From: Skermania sp. ID1734
GTDB taxonomy: Bacteria > Actinomycetota > Actinomycetes > Mycobacteriales > Mycobacteriaceae
Assembly: GCF_007489285.1 (NCBI RefSeq)
Contig: NZ_VLIY01000010.1
Coordinates: 1 to 64,000, forward strand
Direction: 5' to 3'
Length of the DNA: 64,000 bases
Under the pieces are notes generated by a model. The model was not told where the DNA came from. It searched no databases and saw nothing but the letters and a program-made list of their open reading frames with translations. Shown piece by piece: positions 53,460-62,428 of the stretch (position 1 is its first letter; every line of letters begins with the position of its first letter). The translations under genes were made by a program, and so were the position numbers.

Positions 53460-56187
53460 AATCCCAACTGCGTCCGGTGCCCACCGACACCTCCAGCGGC
53501 ACCGACATCGAAATCGCCGAGGCCATCTTGTCGCGCACGAGCGCCTCAACGGCTTCGCGCTCGTCGGCGACCACCTCGAACACCAATTCGTCGTGGATCT
53601 GCAGCAGCATGCGCGACCGTAGTCCGGCTTCGGCCAGCGCCTTGTGCACGTTGATCATCGCGACCTTGATGATGTCGGCTGCGGTGCCCTGAATCGGCGC
53701 GTTCAACGCCATCCGCTCGGCTGACTCGCGTCGCATCCGGTTGTCGCTCGTGAGATCCGGCAGGTAGCGGCGCCGGCCGAACAGCGTGGACGTGTAACCC
53801 ACTTTGCGGGCCTGGTCGACAGCCTCGCGCAGGTAATCGCGGACTCCGCCGAAGCGCGCGAAGTACGTCTCCATCTGGTCTTTGGCTTCTTCGGTGGTGA
53901 TCTTCAGCTGTGTCGAGAGTCCATAGGCGCTCAGGCCGTACGCGAGGCCGTAGGACATGGCCTTGACCCGGCGGCGCAGTTCCGGCGTCACTTGGTCGAT
54001 CGGCAGCGAAAAGGCTTTGGACGCAACGAAGTTGTGCAGGTCCTCCCCCGTGTTGAACGCTTCGATGAGCCCCTCGTCGCCGGATAGGTGAGCCATGATC
54101 CGCATTTCGATCTGGCTGTAGTCGGCGGTCATCAGCATGTCGTAACCCGGGCCGACCACGAAGCCGTCGCGAATCTCGCGGCCGGCGTCGGTCCGAATCG
54201 GAATGTTCTGCAGGTTCGGTTCGGTCGACGACAACCGACCGGTCGCGGCGATGGTCTGGTTGAACGTCGTGTGGATCCGGCCGTCGTCGGCGACCGCCTT
54301 GAGCAGGCCGTCGACGGTCACCTTGAGCCGGGTGACGTCCCGGTGCCGCAGGAGGTGTTCGAGAAACGGGTGCGGGTTCTTCTCGAACAAGCCTTGCAGC
54401 GCGTCGGCGTCGGTGGTGTAACCGGTTTTCGTGCGCTTGGTCTTGGGCATGTTCAGCTTTTCGAACAGCACCACCTGCAACTGCTTCGGCGACCCCAGAT
54501 TGATCTGCTCACCGATCACGCTGTAGGCGGCCTCGGCGGCGTCACGGATCTCGGCGGCGAATCGGGATTGCAGCGCTTCGAGGTGATCGATGTCGACGGC
54601 AATGCCGAACGACTCGATGTCCGCGAGAACGGCGGACAGCGGCAGTTCCATGTCGGACAACAGCGGCTTGGATTCGATCTCGTCGAGTTCGGTGTCCAGC
54701 GCGTCACCGAGATCGGCGACTGCACGCGATCGCAGAATCTCGGTCTCGGCGGTTTCGGCGCGCAACTGGTCATCGTCATCGAACAGCGAGAGCTGCCCCT
54801 GCTCGGATTTCTCGACGCGCAACTCACGTTTGAGGTAGCGCAAGGACAAGTCGTCGAGGTTGAACGTCCGTTGTCCGGGCCGCACCAGATATGCGGCAAG
54901 CGCCGTGTCGGTGGTGAGCCCGGCGAGCGTCCATCCGCGACCACGCAGGGCGTGCATCGCAGCCTTCGCCTCGTGCAAAGCCTTGGGTTGTTCCGGGTCG
55001 GCCAGCCACGTGCCGAGCGCCCGCTCGTCCTCCGGGGTCAGCGCGGTCAGGTCGACGTAGCCACCCTCACCATCGGCCGCCGCGATCGCGATCGCCGTCG
55101 CGTCCCCGCCGTATGGGACACCGGACCCCACCACCGAAAGTCCGTTGCGCCGACCGGAACTCCCGTGGGCTTTCAACCAGTCTGCGAGTAATCCCGGGCT
55201 GATGGCACCGCCGCTGATTTCGAAACCCTCGTCGGCTTCAGGTTCCGCGGACGCAAGTGTCTCGAAGAGTCGGTCCCGTAGCACACGGAACTCGAGGTCG
55301 TCGAAGAGTCGGTGGATGCGATCGCGGTCCCACGCGCCGTGTTCGAGTTGATCCGGTGTGTACGGCAGCGGCACGTCACGGACCATCTCGGTGAGCTGGC
55401 GGTTGAGCAACACGCTCGACAGGTTTGCGCGCAGCGCGTCGCCGACCTTGCCGCGCACCTCGTCGACGCGGTCCACCAGCGCATTCAGGTCACCGAATTC
55501 GCGAATCCACTTGGCCGCGGTCTTTTCCCCGACGCCCGGGATGCCGGGCAGGTTGTCGCTCGGGTCGCCGCGCAGCGCCGCGTAGTCGGGGTACTGCGTC
55601 GGCGTCAGTCCGTACTTGCTGAACACCTCTTCGGGAGTGAATCGGGTGAGGTCCGAAACGCCCTTGCGCGGGTAGAGGACCGTGACATTCTCGTTGACCA
55701 GTTGGATGGAATCCCGGTCACCGGTGACCACTAGGACTTTGAAGCCCATCGGCACGGCTTGGGTGGTGAGTGTGGCGATGATGTCATCGGCCTCATAGCC
55801 CGACAGCGCCATCACCGGAATTCCCAAGGCACCCAACACATCTTTGGTGAGCTCGACCTGGCCGTTGAACTCGTCCGGGGTGCGGCTGCGGTTGGCCTTG
55901 TACTCCGGATAAGCCTCCGACCGGAACGTCTGCCGCGACACGTCGAACGCAGCGGCGATGTGGGTGGGCTGCTCGTCGCGCAGGATGTTGATGAGCATGG
56001 CCGTGAACCCGTAGACCGCGTTGGTGGTCTGGCCGCTTTGCGTCTTGAAGTTCTCCGCCGGCAACGCAAAGAACGCTCGATATGCCAGTGAGTGGCCGTC
56101 GAGCAGCATCAGAGTCGGCTGGGCGGGTTCTGCGACGGGGGTGGTCGAACTTGTCGACCGCGGACCGGTGGCGGTGGCTGGGCTCAC
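53446..56187 (-). CDS. polA: DNA polymerase I
   Basis: 913 aa. 5' nuclease domain at residues 25-320 (LMLLDGHSLAYRAFFALP, YEADDIIATL, TGDRDSIQLV, PGIPGVGEKTAAKWI). The 3'-5' exonuclease-like domain (about 330-530) lacks the usual catalytic acids, as in other mycobacteria. Polymerase domain 540-913 with motif A MTADYSQIEMRIMAHLSGD, motif B KAMSYGLAYGLSAYG, and motif C LLQIHDELVFE. Start GTG 56187, with TAGACT 7 nt before it, suggests leaderless initiation. Gap filling in excision repair and lagging-strand processing. Confidence 0.97.
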   Translation of the reverse strand: MSPATATGPRSTSSTTPVAEPAQPTLMLLDGHSLAYRAFFALPAENFKTQSGQTTNAVYGFTAMLINILRDEQPTHIAAAFDVSRQTFRSEAYPEYKANRSRTPDEFNGQVELTKDVLGALGIPVMALSGYEADDIIATLTTQAVPMGFKVLVVTGDRDSIQLVNENVTVLYPRKGVSDLTRFTPEEVFSKYGLTPTQYPDYAALRGDPSDNLPGIPGVGEKTAAKWIREFGDLNALVDRVDEVRGKVGDALRANLSSVLLNRQLTEMVRDVPLPYTPDQLEHGAWDRDRIHRLFDDLEFRVLRDRLFETLASAEPEADEGFEISGGAISPGLLADWLKAHGSSGRRNGLSVVGSGVPYGGDATAIAIAAADGEGGYVDLTALTPEDERALGTWLADPEQPKALHEAKAAMHALRGRGWTLAGLTTDTALAAYLVRPGQRTFNLDDLSLRYLKRELRVEKSEQGQLSLFDDDDQLRAETAETEILRSRAVADLGDALDTELDEIESKPLLSDMELPLSAVLADIESFGIAVDIDHLEALQSRFAAEIRDAAEAAYSVIGEQINLGSPKQLQVVLFEKLNMPKTKRTKTGYTTDADALQGLFEKNPHPFLEHLLRHRDVTRLKVTVDGLLKAVADDGRIHTTFNQTIAATGRLSSTEPNLQNIPIRTDAGREIRDGFVVGPGYDMLMTADYSQIEMRIMAHLSGDEGLIEAFNTGEDLHNFVASKAFSLPIDQVTPELRRRVKAMSYGLAYGLSAYGLSTQLKITTEEAKDQMETYFARFGGVRDYLREAVDQARKVGYTSTLFGRRRYLPDLTSDNRMRRESAERMALNAPIQGTAADIIKVAMINVHKALAEAGLRSRMLLQIHDELVFEVVADEREAVEALVRDKMASAISMSVPLEVSVGTGRSWDSAAH

Positions 56188-56200
56188 GCAGTCGAGTCTA
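56188..56200 (-). promoter_or_regulatory. polA leaderless -10 element
   Basis: Minus-strand TAGACT (56200-56195), 7 nt, then the polA GTG. No Shine-Dalgarno is visible in the 58-nt gap to pdtaR. Confidence 0.45.
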
Positions 56201-56245
56201 GAAACACATACCGACAGGTCCCGCTTCGGCCGAACTCGTCCGGCG

Positions 56246-56866
56246 TCAGTCGGTACCGAGGTTGTCCAGGACGACCTCGGCGACCGCCTTCATCGTGGTG
56301 CGGCGATCCATGGCGGTGCGCTGAATCCACTTGAACGCTTGCGGTTCGCTGAGGCCTTGCTTGCGCATCAAAATGCCCTTGGCGCGCTCGACCAGCTTGC
56401 GGGTCTCCAGGCGGTCGTTCAGGCCGCGTACCTCGTCCTCGAGGGCGGTGAGCTCGGAGAATCGGCTGGCCGCCAACTCGATGGCCGGGACCAGATCGGT
56501 CTTGGAGAACGGCTTGACTAGGTAGGCCATAGCGCCAGCGTCACGGGCGCGTTCGACCAGGTCACGCTGGCTGAAGGCCGTCAGGATGACAACAGGCGCA
56601 ATTCGCTTCGACGCAATCTCGGCGGCCGCGTCGATACCGTCGCGACGCGGCATCTTCACGTCCATGATGACGAGATCCGGACGCTGTTCTTCGGCGAGAT
56701 CGACGGCGTGCTGACCGTCGCCGGCCTCCCCGACCACCTCGTAGCCCTCTTCGGCGAGCATCTCGGCCAGGTCCATCCGGATCAGGGTTTCGTCTTCGGC
56801 GATAACGACGCGCCGCGGTCCTTTGCCGGCCTTGGTGGCAGCCCCAACACCTTCTGCAGCGGTCAT
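56246..56866 (-). CDS. pdtaR: PdtaR-like ANTAR response regulator
   Basis: 206 aa. Receiver domain at 18-135 (VVIAEDETLIRMDLAEML with the acidic pocket, phospho-Asp in DLVIMDVKMP, Thr in VILTAFS, Lys in YLVKPFS). ANTAR RNA-binding domain at 150-205 (LETRKLVERAKGILMRKQGLSEPQAFKWIQRTAMDRR). In M. tuberculosis PdtaR (Rv1626) is phosphorylated by PdtaS and binds hairpins in mRNA leaders. Start ATG 56866 (MTAAEGVGA) avoids the tRNA side; it precedes polA. Confidence 0.94.
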   Translation of the reverse strand: MTAAEGVGAATKAGKGPRRVVIAEDETLIRMDLAEMLAEEGYEVVGEAGDGQHAVDLAEEQRPDLVIMDVKMPRRDGIDAAAEIASKRIAPVVILTAFSQRDLVERARDAGAMAYLVKPFSKTDLVPAIELAASRFSELTALEDEVRGLNDRLETRKLVERAKGILMRKQGLSEPQAFKWIQRTAMDRRTTMKAVAEVVLDNLGTD

Positions 56867-56932
56867 TTGCCTCGTCCCCTCTAGATCATCGGCGCGAAGC
56901 CGAACACACGCGATATGCAAGGGTACCGGTGG

Positions 56933-56960
56933 TTGACTGCGCGGGCGCATTCTCTACAGT
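56933..56960 (+). promoter_or_regulatory. tRNA promoter
   Basis: -35 TTGACT (56933-56938), 16-nt spacer, -10 TACAGT (56955-56960), 26 nt before the mature tRNA. It lies in the 120 bp between the divergent pdtaR and tRNA genes and overlaps nothing else. Confidence 0.65.
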
Positions 56961-56986
56961 GGTGTACCGGCGCGCCGCCGCGCCAT

Positions 56987-57063
56987 GCCCTCGTATCCCA
57001 ATTGGCAGAGGAAACGGATTCAAAACCCGTCCAGTGTGAGTTCGAGTCTCACCGAGGGCACCA
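56987..57063 (+). tRNA. leuT: tRNA-Leu (CAA anticodon), short variable arm, encoded CCA
   Basis: Cloverleaf of 74 nt plus encoded CCA. Acceptor GCCCTCG/CGAGGGC, D-loop with TTGG, anticodon loop TTCAAAA giving anticodon CAA, T arm GTGAG-TTCGAGT-CTCAC. CAA reads UUG (Leu). The variable arm is only CCAGT (5 nt), although bacterial Leu tRNAs normally have a long variable arm; the last base pair of the anticodon stem is an A-C mismatch. M. tuberculosis has leuT at this position. Confidence 0.85.
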
Positions 57064-57085
57064 AGCAGGTGCAGGTTAAGGCCCT

Positions 57086-58633
57086 TCAGGACACGCCCGA
57101 CCCGGCCTTGTCCCAATACTTCTTGCGCAGTTCCTTCTTCAGGATCTTCCCAGCCCCGGATATCGGCAGTTCTGATACGAATTCTGCGCTGCGCGGCACC
57201 TTGTAGTTCGCGATGAGTTCCTTGCAATGCGCACGCAGCTCCTCGGCCTCGACGCTATGTCCGTCGCGGAGCACCACGACGGCGTGCACCCGCTCGCCCC
57301 AGTTCGGGTCCGGCACACCGATGACCGCCACTTGTGCGACAGCCGGATGCTTGGACACGGCGTTTTCGACTTCCGCCGAGTACACGTTCTCGCCACCGGT
57401 GATGATCATGTCCTTCATCCGGTCGACCACGAAGACATAGCCGGCGTCGTTCATATAGCCACCGTCACCGGTATGCATCCAACCGTTGCGCACCGCGTCA
57501 GCGGTGGCCTCCGGTTTGTTCCAGTAGCCCAGCATGACGTTGTCGCCGCGCACGATGATCTCCCCGACCGTGCCACGGGGCACCTCGACGTCGTTCTCGT
57601 CGACAATGCGGACTTCGGTGTGCGGCGCGGCGCGGCCTGCAGAGCGCCGCAGCGTCCAATCCTGATGGTCGGCCGGCGAAAGCAGCGTCGCGATCGGCGC
57701 CAGTTCGGTCATTCCGTAGGCCTGGGTGAACTCGACCGAAGGGAACGCCTCGGCGGCGCGTTCGAGCACCGCCTCCGACATGGGGGAGGCACCGTAGAGG
57801 ATGCGACGCAAGCTGGTGACGTCGTAGTCCTTCAACTGCGGGGCGTCGACCACCATCTGCACCATCGTGGGCACCAGCAGCGCGTCGGTGACCCGGTGCT
57901 CGTCGACGGACTGGAGCATGCCGTCCACGGTGAAGGAGGGTACGAAGACGTGGGTGCTGCCCATGACATTGCCGACGGTCCACAAAGCGATGTCGGCGAG
58001 GTGGAACATCGGCGCGATGTGCAGCATGCGTCCGCCGGGGGTGACCATATGCCCGGTGGCCAGCGCGCCCAGAGCTGAGGTGCACATCGCGTTGTGACTG
58101 AGCATCACGCCCTTGGGATCGCCGGTGGTGCCACCGGTATAGAAGATGCCCGCCAGGGCGTCCCCACCGGTGCGCGTGTCCTCGACCGGTTCGCTCTCCG
58201 AAATCAGGGTCTCGTAGTCGAGCATGCCCTCAGGGGTTTGTTTGTCGCCCATGAAGATGACCGTCTCCAGCGACGGAAACGACTCCCGCAGCGCCGGTAT
58301 CACGTCGACGAAAGCGTCGTCGACCAGAAGGACGCGGGTGTCGGAGTCGCGTAGCGAGTAGGCGATCTCGGCGGCGCTCCACCGGGTGTTGACCGGGGTG
58401 ATCGCCGCGCCGATCCATGGCACGCCGAGGTAGAACTCGTGGTAACGGTCGGAGTTGAGCGCCAGGGCGCCGACTCGGTCACCTGCCCGCACCCCGAGGT
58501 TGCGCAGCGCACTGCCGAGTCGCGCGATCCGGTCGATCGATTCAGCCCGAGTACGCACTCGATCGCCGTAAATGGTGGCGATTGCGGTCGGGTCCTGCTG
58601 GACATTGCGGTGGAGGGTCTGAGTCAAGTACAC
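57086..58633 (-). CDS. Acyl-CoA synthetase (FadD-like)
   Basis: 515-aa AMP-forming ligase that activates fatty or other carboxylic acids as CoA thioesters. Motifs: IFYTGGTTGDPKGVMLSH (P-loop), QAYGMTELAP (A5), GWMHTGDGGYMNDAGYVFVVDRMKDMIITGGENVY (A7/A8), and GAGKILKKELRKKYW with the catalytic Lys. Start GTG 58633 with AAGGA 6 nt upstream. It is the last gene on the minus strand of the lipid cluster and has its own promoter region with a candidate operator. Confidence 0.93.
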   Translation of the reverse strand: MYLTQTLHRNVQQDPTAIATIYGDRVRTRAESIDRIARLGSALRNLGVRAGDRVGALALNSDRYHEFYLGVPWIGAAITPVNTRWSAAEIAYSLRDSDTRVLLVDDAFVDVIPALRESFPSLETVIFMGDKQTPEGMLDYETLISESEPVEDTRTGGDALAGIFYTGGTTGDPKGVMLSHNAMCTSALGALATGHMVTPGGRMLHIAPMFHLADIALWTVGNVMGSTHVFVPSFTVDGMLQSVDEHRVTDALLVPTMVQMVVDAPQLKDYDVTSLRRILYGASPMSEAVLERAAEAFPSVEFTQAYGMTELAPIATLLSPADHQDWTLRRSAGRAAPHTEVRIVDENDVEVPRGTVGEIIVRGDNVMLGYWNKPEATADAVRNGWMHTGDGGYMNDAGYVFVVDRMKDMIITGGENVYSAEVENAVSKHPAVAQVAVIGVPDPNWGERVHAVVVLRDGHSVEAEELRAHCKELIANYKVPRSAEFVSELPISGAGKILKKELRKKYWDKAGSGVS

Positions 58634-58687
58634 GAGATTTCCTTCAAGGTGCGACGCTCGTCGGTGCGTGTGATTCCCCTAACTAGG

Positions 58688-58706
58688 CTAAGTGAATTGT
58701 CACTAG
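58688..58706. promoter_or_regulatory. Candidate operator, fadD promoter
   Basis: CTAAGTGAATTGTCACTAG. It contains the inverted repeat AGTGA-ATTG-TCACT and lies about 55 bp upstream of the fadD start. It matches at 15 of 19 positions the site at 63656-63674 in front of the thiolase gene, in the same cluster. Confidence 0.6.
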
Positions 58707-58791
58707 CTGTAAATACTCTGCAAGGGCCACATTTGTTGCAGATATAGCTATTAAGTGGAAAACGGCTTGTCGCTGTATTGCCGGAAGCGGG

Positions 58792-59988
58792 TCAGACGTC
58801 GAGCAAGCGGCGGCAGATGAGTCCGGTGCATGCCGCGATGTTCTCGAACGAGTGCAAATGCGGGGTACTGGCGATGTCGTTCACAGTGGTCAACGCGGCC
58901 TGTACCCGTACGCGCGCATCCGTGGGGTCGTGCCCGGGATGCACCTGGCGCAGCAACGTGACCCATTCGGCGATGTAGTCGCGTTGCATCCTGCGCGCAT
59001 TATCTTGCTCTTGCGGTTCGAGGTTGCCGAGTTCCGTTGTGAGTAACCGGATTACATCGGCATTCTCGAAAACGAATGCCGTGTAGCTGTACAACAAGCG
59101 TTCCAGGGCGTCGGCGGGACCGGTGGCGCGCTTCAGTTCGCGGTACATATCGCCACGAAGCATCTCGTTGCCACGCGTGATGGCCGCGGCCAGTATCTCA
59201 GCCTTGCTGCTGAAATGGTTGTAGATACTCGGCCCGGCAATTCCGACACGCTCGCCGATGTCGTCCATGCTCACCGGCGTGAATCCCTGCTCAGCGAACA
59301 GATGGATCGCAGCGTTGAGGATCGCCGCGCGCCGCGACGGCGACCACGTACCGGGTTCGGCCGCCGTCTCGCCGCGCGCGGCCAACGGCGGGATCGGCGT
59401 CGCCATCGCCGCCTGCAGCATCTGGACCAGTAGTTCGTCGCTCACCGTGAGGTTGTGGAACGACACGCTCGTGGCCACGGCCAAGAGGGCCCATGCCAGC
59501 AAGTCTGATTCGGCCGCACCCAAGCCCGACTGCTGCCGACACAACAGATCCGCGAGCTCGCCGGCGATGTCGCGGATCTGTCGGCGCAGTTCGCTTCGAG
59601 CCTCGACCGTGAGGTGGCGTGCCTCCCGCCGCCACAGCACACCGATGCGCCGATGCTCGAGCAACGTTGTCGCCAATACGGTCGCGATATCCGGTGCAGT
59701 CTCTGCAGACATTTCCGTGATTGTGGCCTGCAATGTCGCAAGTGCGCGAGCCACAACCTCACGCAGCAGATCCTGCTTGTTGTTGAAGTGTCGGTACAGC
59801 GCCGAGGGGCCGATCGCCACGGCCTCGGCAATGTCGCCGACGCCGACGTTCGGATAACCGTTGCGGTAGAACAACTCACCCGCGGCCTCGAGGATGAGTT
59901 CGCGACGGTTGGCTGGCCGCGTGCCGCGCGCCGGGCGAACCAGTCCCGACGCGGTACTCACGGCCGCGTCACCATCGAAAGTACCCAT
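58792..59988 (-). CDS. Double TetR-domain regulator (Mce3R-like)
   Basis: 398 aa built of two consecutive TetR units. The first HTH is at 28-75 (NRRELILEAAGELFYRNGYPNVGVGDIAEAV, IGPSALYRHFNNKQDLL); the second is at about 220-265 (RRAAILNAAIHLFAEQGF, SMDDIGERVGIAGPSIYNHFSSKAEIL). Each is followed by a helical ligand/dimer domain. The first contains RIGVLWRREARHL, close to the pattern in Mce3R, the known double TetR repressor of lipid and cholesterol genes in M. tuberculosis. One chain could bind a near-palindromic operator as a pseudo-dimer. It sits within the lipid cluster. Confidence 0.9.
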   Translation of the reverse strand: MGTFDGDAAVSTASGLVRPARGTRPANRRELILEAAGELFYRNGYPNVGVGDIAEAVAIGPSALYRHFNNKQDLLREVVARALATLQATITEMSAETAPDIATVLATTLLEHRRIGVLWRREARHLTVEARSELRRQIRDIAGELADLLCRQQSGLGAAESDLLAWALLAVATSVSFHNLTVSDELLVQMLQAAMATPIPPLAARGETAAEPGTWSPSRRAAILNAAIHLFAEQGFTPVSMDDIGERVGIAGPSIYNHFSSKAEILAAAITRGNEMLRGDMYRELKRATGPADALERLLYSYTAFVFENADVIRLLTTELGNLEPQEQDNARRMQRDYIAEWVTLLRQVHPGHDPTDARVRVQAALTTVNDIASTPHLHSFENIAACTGLICRRLLDV

Positions 59989-60019
59989 TGCGATCTGAAC
60001 CTACCGCGCTGATCACATT

Positions 60020-60038
60020 CGGAGTGAAACCTCACAGC
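60020..60038. promoter_or_regulatory. Candidate operator before the double-TetR gene
   Basis: CGGAGTGAAACCTCACAGC. The core AGTGAA-ACC-TCAC has the same half-sites and spacing as 58688-58706. It lies about 35 bp upstream of the regulator start, overlapping the end of the fadE pseudogene, so autoregulation is possible. Weaker than the other copies (11 of 19). Confidence 0.4.
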
Positions 60039-60714
60039 GATCGGGCGATGAGTTCCTTCATGACTTCATTCGGCCCCGCGTAGACCTTTTGGACGCGGGC
60101 ATCGGCGTAACGCCGTGCGATCGGATATTCGAGCATGTAGCCGTAGCCACCGAACAATTGCACACACCGGTCGATGACTTCGCATTGCACATCGGTCGCG
60201 TGCGCCTTGGCCATAGACGCGACGGCCGCGTCCAATTCGCCGCGTAGGTGCGTGTCGATGCAATGGTCGACGAATACCCGAGCGGTGCGGGTGAGGATCG
60301 CGCACTGCGCCAACTCGAAGCGAGTGTTCTGCATCTCGAACAACGGGGCGCCGAAAGCCCTGCGCGCCTTGGTGTATTCGATCGTCTCAGCCAGCGCCGC
60401 CTCGGCCACGGCGATGGCGCCGTCGGAGATGATCAGCCGCTCATGGGCGAGTTGGTTCATCGCGTAGTAGAAGCCTTTGCCCTCCTCGCCGAGGAGATTT
60501 TCGACTGGTACCCGCACTCGGGTCCGTGCGCGCGACCAGCACCACGATGTCGGCATGCTTGCCGTTGGTGATGAACGTCTTTGCGCCGTTGACGATGTAG
60601 TGGTCGCCATCACGAATCGCATTGGTGCGTAATGCCTTCAAATCGGAGCCGCCGCCAGGCTCGGTCATCCCCAGCGCGCCGATGTATTCCCCACTGGCCG
60701 AATCGGCGTGCCCA
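60032..60714 (-). pseudogene. Acyl-CoA dehydrogenase remnant (fadE-like)
   Basis: Two pieces of one acyl-CoA dehydrogenase in different frames. Piece 1 (about 60714-60540) has the FAD/substrate region GEYIGALGMTEPGGGSDLKALRTNA, then VNGAKTFITNGKHADIVVLVARTDP. Piece 2 (about 60527-60032) resumes at VRVPVENLLGEEGKGFYYAMNQLAHERL and runs to KVYAGPNEVMKELIARSL. About 40-45 residues between them are missing, with a frame change. The N-terminal 120 or so residues are absent: the homology begins directly behind the SDR stop. The C-terminal Glu/Arg region is intact, so the gene was functional in an ancestor. Confidence 0.85.
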
Positions 60715-61545
60715 TCAGAAGTTGAACCCACCGCCGCAGACGAGCGTCTGAGCGCTGACGTAGTCCGATTCGGGAATGCAGAACAGATACACCGCACCCG
60801 CGGCCTCAGCCGGGGTGCCAGCACGCCCGAGCGGAATCATCTGCTCCATGGCGCTGAGCAGGTTCGGGTTCACGCCGACCTTGATTTCCTTGCCCGCCAC
60901 GTCGATCGTGCCGCCACTGTCAGCGGGTGCATCAGTGAGTCGGGTCTTGATCAGTCCGAACGCGACCGTGTTGACGGTGACGTTGTAACGGCCCCATTCC
61001 TTGGCCAGCGCCTTGGTCAGGCCGGTGACGCCGGCTTTGGCCGCCGAGTAATTGACCTGTCCGGCATTGCCGCCGGTGCCGGCGAGGGAGGAAATGTTGA
61101 CCACCTTGCGGCATGGCACCGGTTGGCCTGCTTCCTTTGCCTGTTTGACCAGTCCCGCGATCACCGGTTGGGCGGCACGCAGAATCCGAAACGGTGCCTT
61201 CAGATGGACGTCGAGGATGGCGTCCCACTGTTCGTCGGTCATCTTCTGGATCACCGAGTCCCATGTGTATCCCGCGTTGTTGACGACGATGTCGAGTCCG
61301 CCGAAGTTGTCCACGGCAGTGGCAACGAAGCGCTCACCGAAGTCGGCATCGGTCACCGATCCGATGCAGGCCACCGCTGTGCCGCCAGCGGCTTCGATGG
61401 CGGCGACGGTTTCCTTCGCCGGTTCGCCGTCGAGATCGTTGACCACCACCGAGGCGCCCTCGGCGGCGAGTTTGACGGCGATCTCGCGGCCGATACCACG
61501 GCCGGAACCGGAGACGATGGCAACCTTGTTGTTCAGAGTTCCCAT
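60715..61545 (-). CDS. Short-chain dehydrogenase/reductase (beta-oxidation type)
   Basis: 276 aa. Cofactor motif VSGSGRGIGREIA, NNAGYTWD, and the active site SSLAGTGGNAGQVNYSAAKAG (Ser-Tyr-Lys). Asp after beta-2 (VVNDLDG) suggests NAD rather than NADP. The sequence resembles 3-hydroxyacyl-CoA or 17-beta-hydroxysteroid dehydrogenases of type HSD17B4. Start ATG 61545 has AAGGAC about 9-10 nt upstream. It follows the hydratase gene by 15 nt in one operon. Confidence 0.9.
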   Translation of the reverse strand: MGTLNNKVAIVSGSGRGIGREIAVKLAAEGASVVVNDLDGEPAKETVAAIEAAGGTAVACIGSVTDADFGERFVATAVDNFGGLDIVVNNAGYTWDSVIQKMTDEQWDAILDVHLKAPFRILRAAQPVIAGLVKQAKEAGQPVPCRKVVNISSLAGTGGNAGQVNYSAAKAGVTGLTKALAKEWGRYNVTVNTVAFGLIKTRLTDAPADSGGTIDVAGKEIKVGVNPNLLSAMEQMIPLGRAGTPAEAAGAVYLFCIPESDYVSAQTLVCGGGFNF

Positions 61546-61560
61546 GTGTGGCAAGTCCTT

Positions 61561-61971
61561 TCAGGCAGCGACCACGGCAGTGCCGGTCAGCGTGACCGTG
61601 CCGTCGGCGAGGGTGACTTTCAGGTCGAGGGTGGCACGGAGTTCCCCGTCGATCTCGTCTATCGCGGTGACTGTGCCGGTGGCGGTGGGTTTGGCATGGA
61701 CCGGCGTGATGGCGCCGAAGCGCACCCCGTAGGAACGGATCGCGTCGGGTCCGACCCAGTCCGTCAACAGCCGGCCGAGGTAGGCCATCGACAACATGCC
61801 GTGCGCGAACACATCGTCGAGCCCAGCCGACTTGGCGACATCGAGATCGATGTGCATGGGGTTGTGGTCACCGGAGGCGCCGGCGAACAAAGCCAGCGTC
61901 GTCCGGGAAATCGGCGCAATCTCAAGCGGTGGCAGCGCGGTGCCGACCGACACCTCTCGCATCGCTGTCAT
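61561..61971 (-). CDS. MaoC-type enoyl-CoA hydratase, catalytic subunit
   Basis: 136-aa hot-dog protein. The hydratase-2 motif GASGDHNPMHIDLDVAKSAG provides the catalytic Asp and His (Asp35, His40), and FAHGMLSMAYLGRLL is the following helix. It overlaps the preceding hot-dog gene by 4 nt (ATGA), so the two are made together. This pair resembles HadA/HadB- or ChsH-type heterodimers acting on bulky or long acyl chains. Confidence 0.92.
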   Translation of the reverse strand: MTAMREVSVGTALPPLEIAPISRTTLALFAGASGDHNPMHIDLDVAKSAGLDDVFAHGMLSMAYLGRLLTDWVGPDAIRSYGVRFGAITPVHAKPTATGTVTAIDEIDGELRATLDLKVTLADGTVTLTGTAVVAA

Positions 61972-62426
61972 GGGCGGACCTCCGGGTTCCGTACGACGAT
62001 CACGGATGTCAGCTCCGCCACCACGCTGCCGTCGGTCCGAGTCACCGTCGACTCTTTGACGACGAATTCCAGCGCGCCACCCTTCTTGCTGTACACGTCG
62101 GTGATCCGTGGGGTGGAGGTGAGGACGTCACCGGCATGGGCCATCGAGTGGTAGCGGAACTGCTGTTCGCCATGCAGGACGTGGCGCAGGTCGATGCCGA
62201 GCTGGCCTAGCCATGCGAAGGGGTCCGGGTTTTCCAGTTCGATAGCGAACAGGAAGGTCGGCGGTACCGGCAGTGTCGGATACCCGGCGGCGCGGGCCGC
62301 GGCCTCGTCGGTGAAGACCGGGTTGGTTTCGCCGATCGCCTTGGCGAAGAACCGCAACCGCCCGGCGTCGATGGTCATCCGGCTGGCCGGCAGTGCGGTG
62401 CCGATGGCGCTGGTGTCGATTGCCAT
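61968..62426 (-). CDS. MaoC-like (FAS1-type) dehydratase, non-catalytic partner
   Basis: 152-aa hot-dog protein. It has the N-terminal family pattern RFFAKAIGETNPVFTDEAAARAAGYPTLPVPPTFLF, but the position of the catalytic Asp/His motif is GETNPVFTD with no His, so it probably supports the substrate tunnel while the next subunit is catalytic. Start ATG 62426 is 2 nt after the thiolase stop. Confidence 0.88.
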   Translation of the reverse strand: MAIDTSAIGTALPASRMTIDAGRLRFFAKAIGETNPVFTDEAAARAAGYPTLPVPPTFLFAIELENPDPFAWLGQLGIDLRHVLHGEQQFRYHSMAHAGDVLTSTPRITDVYSKKGGALEFVVKESTVTRTDGSVVAELTSVIVVRNPEVRP

Positions 62427-62428
62427 GC

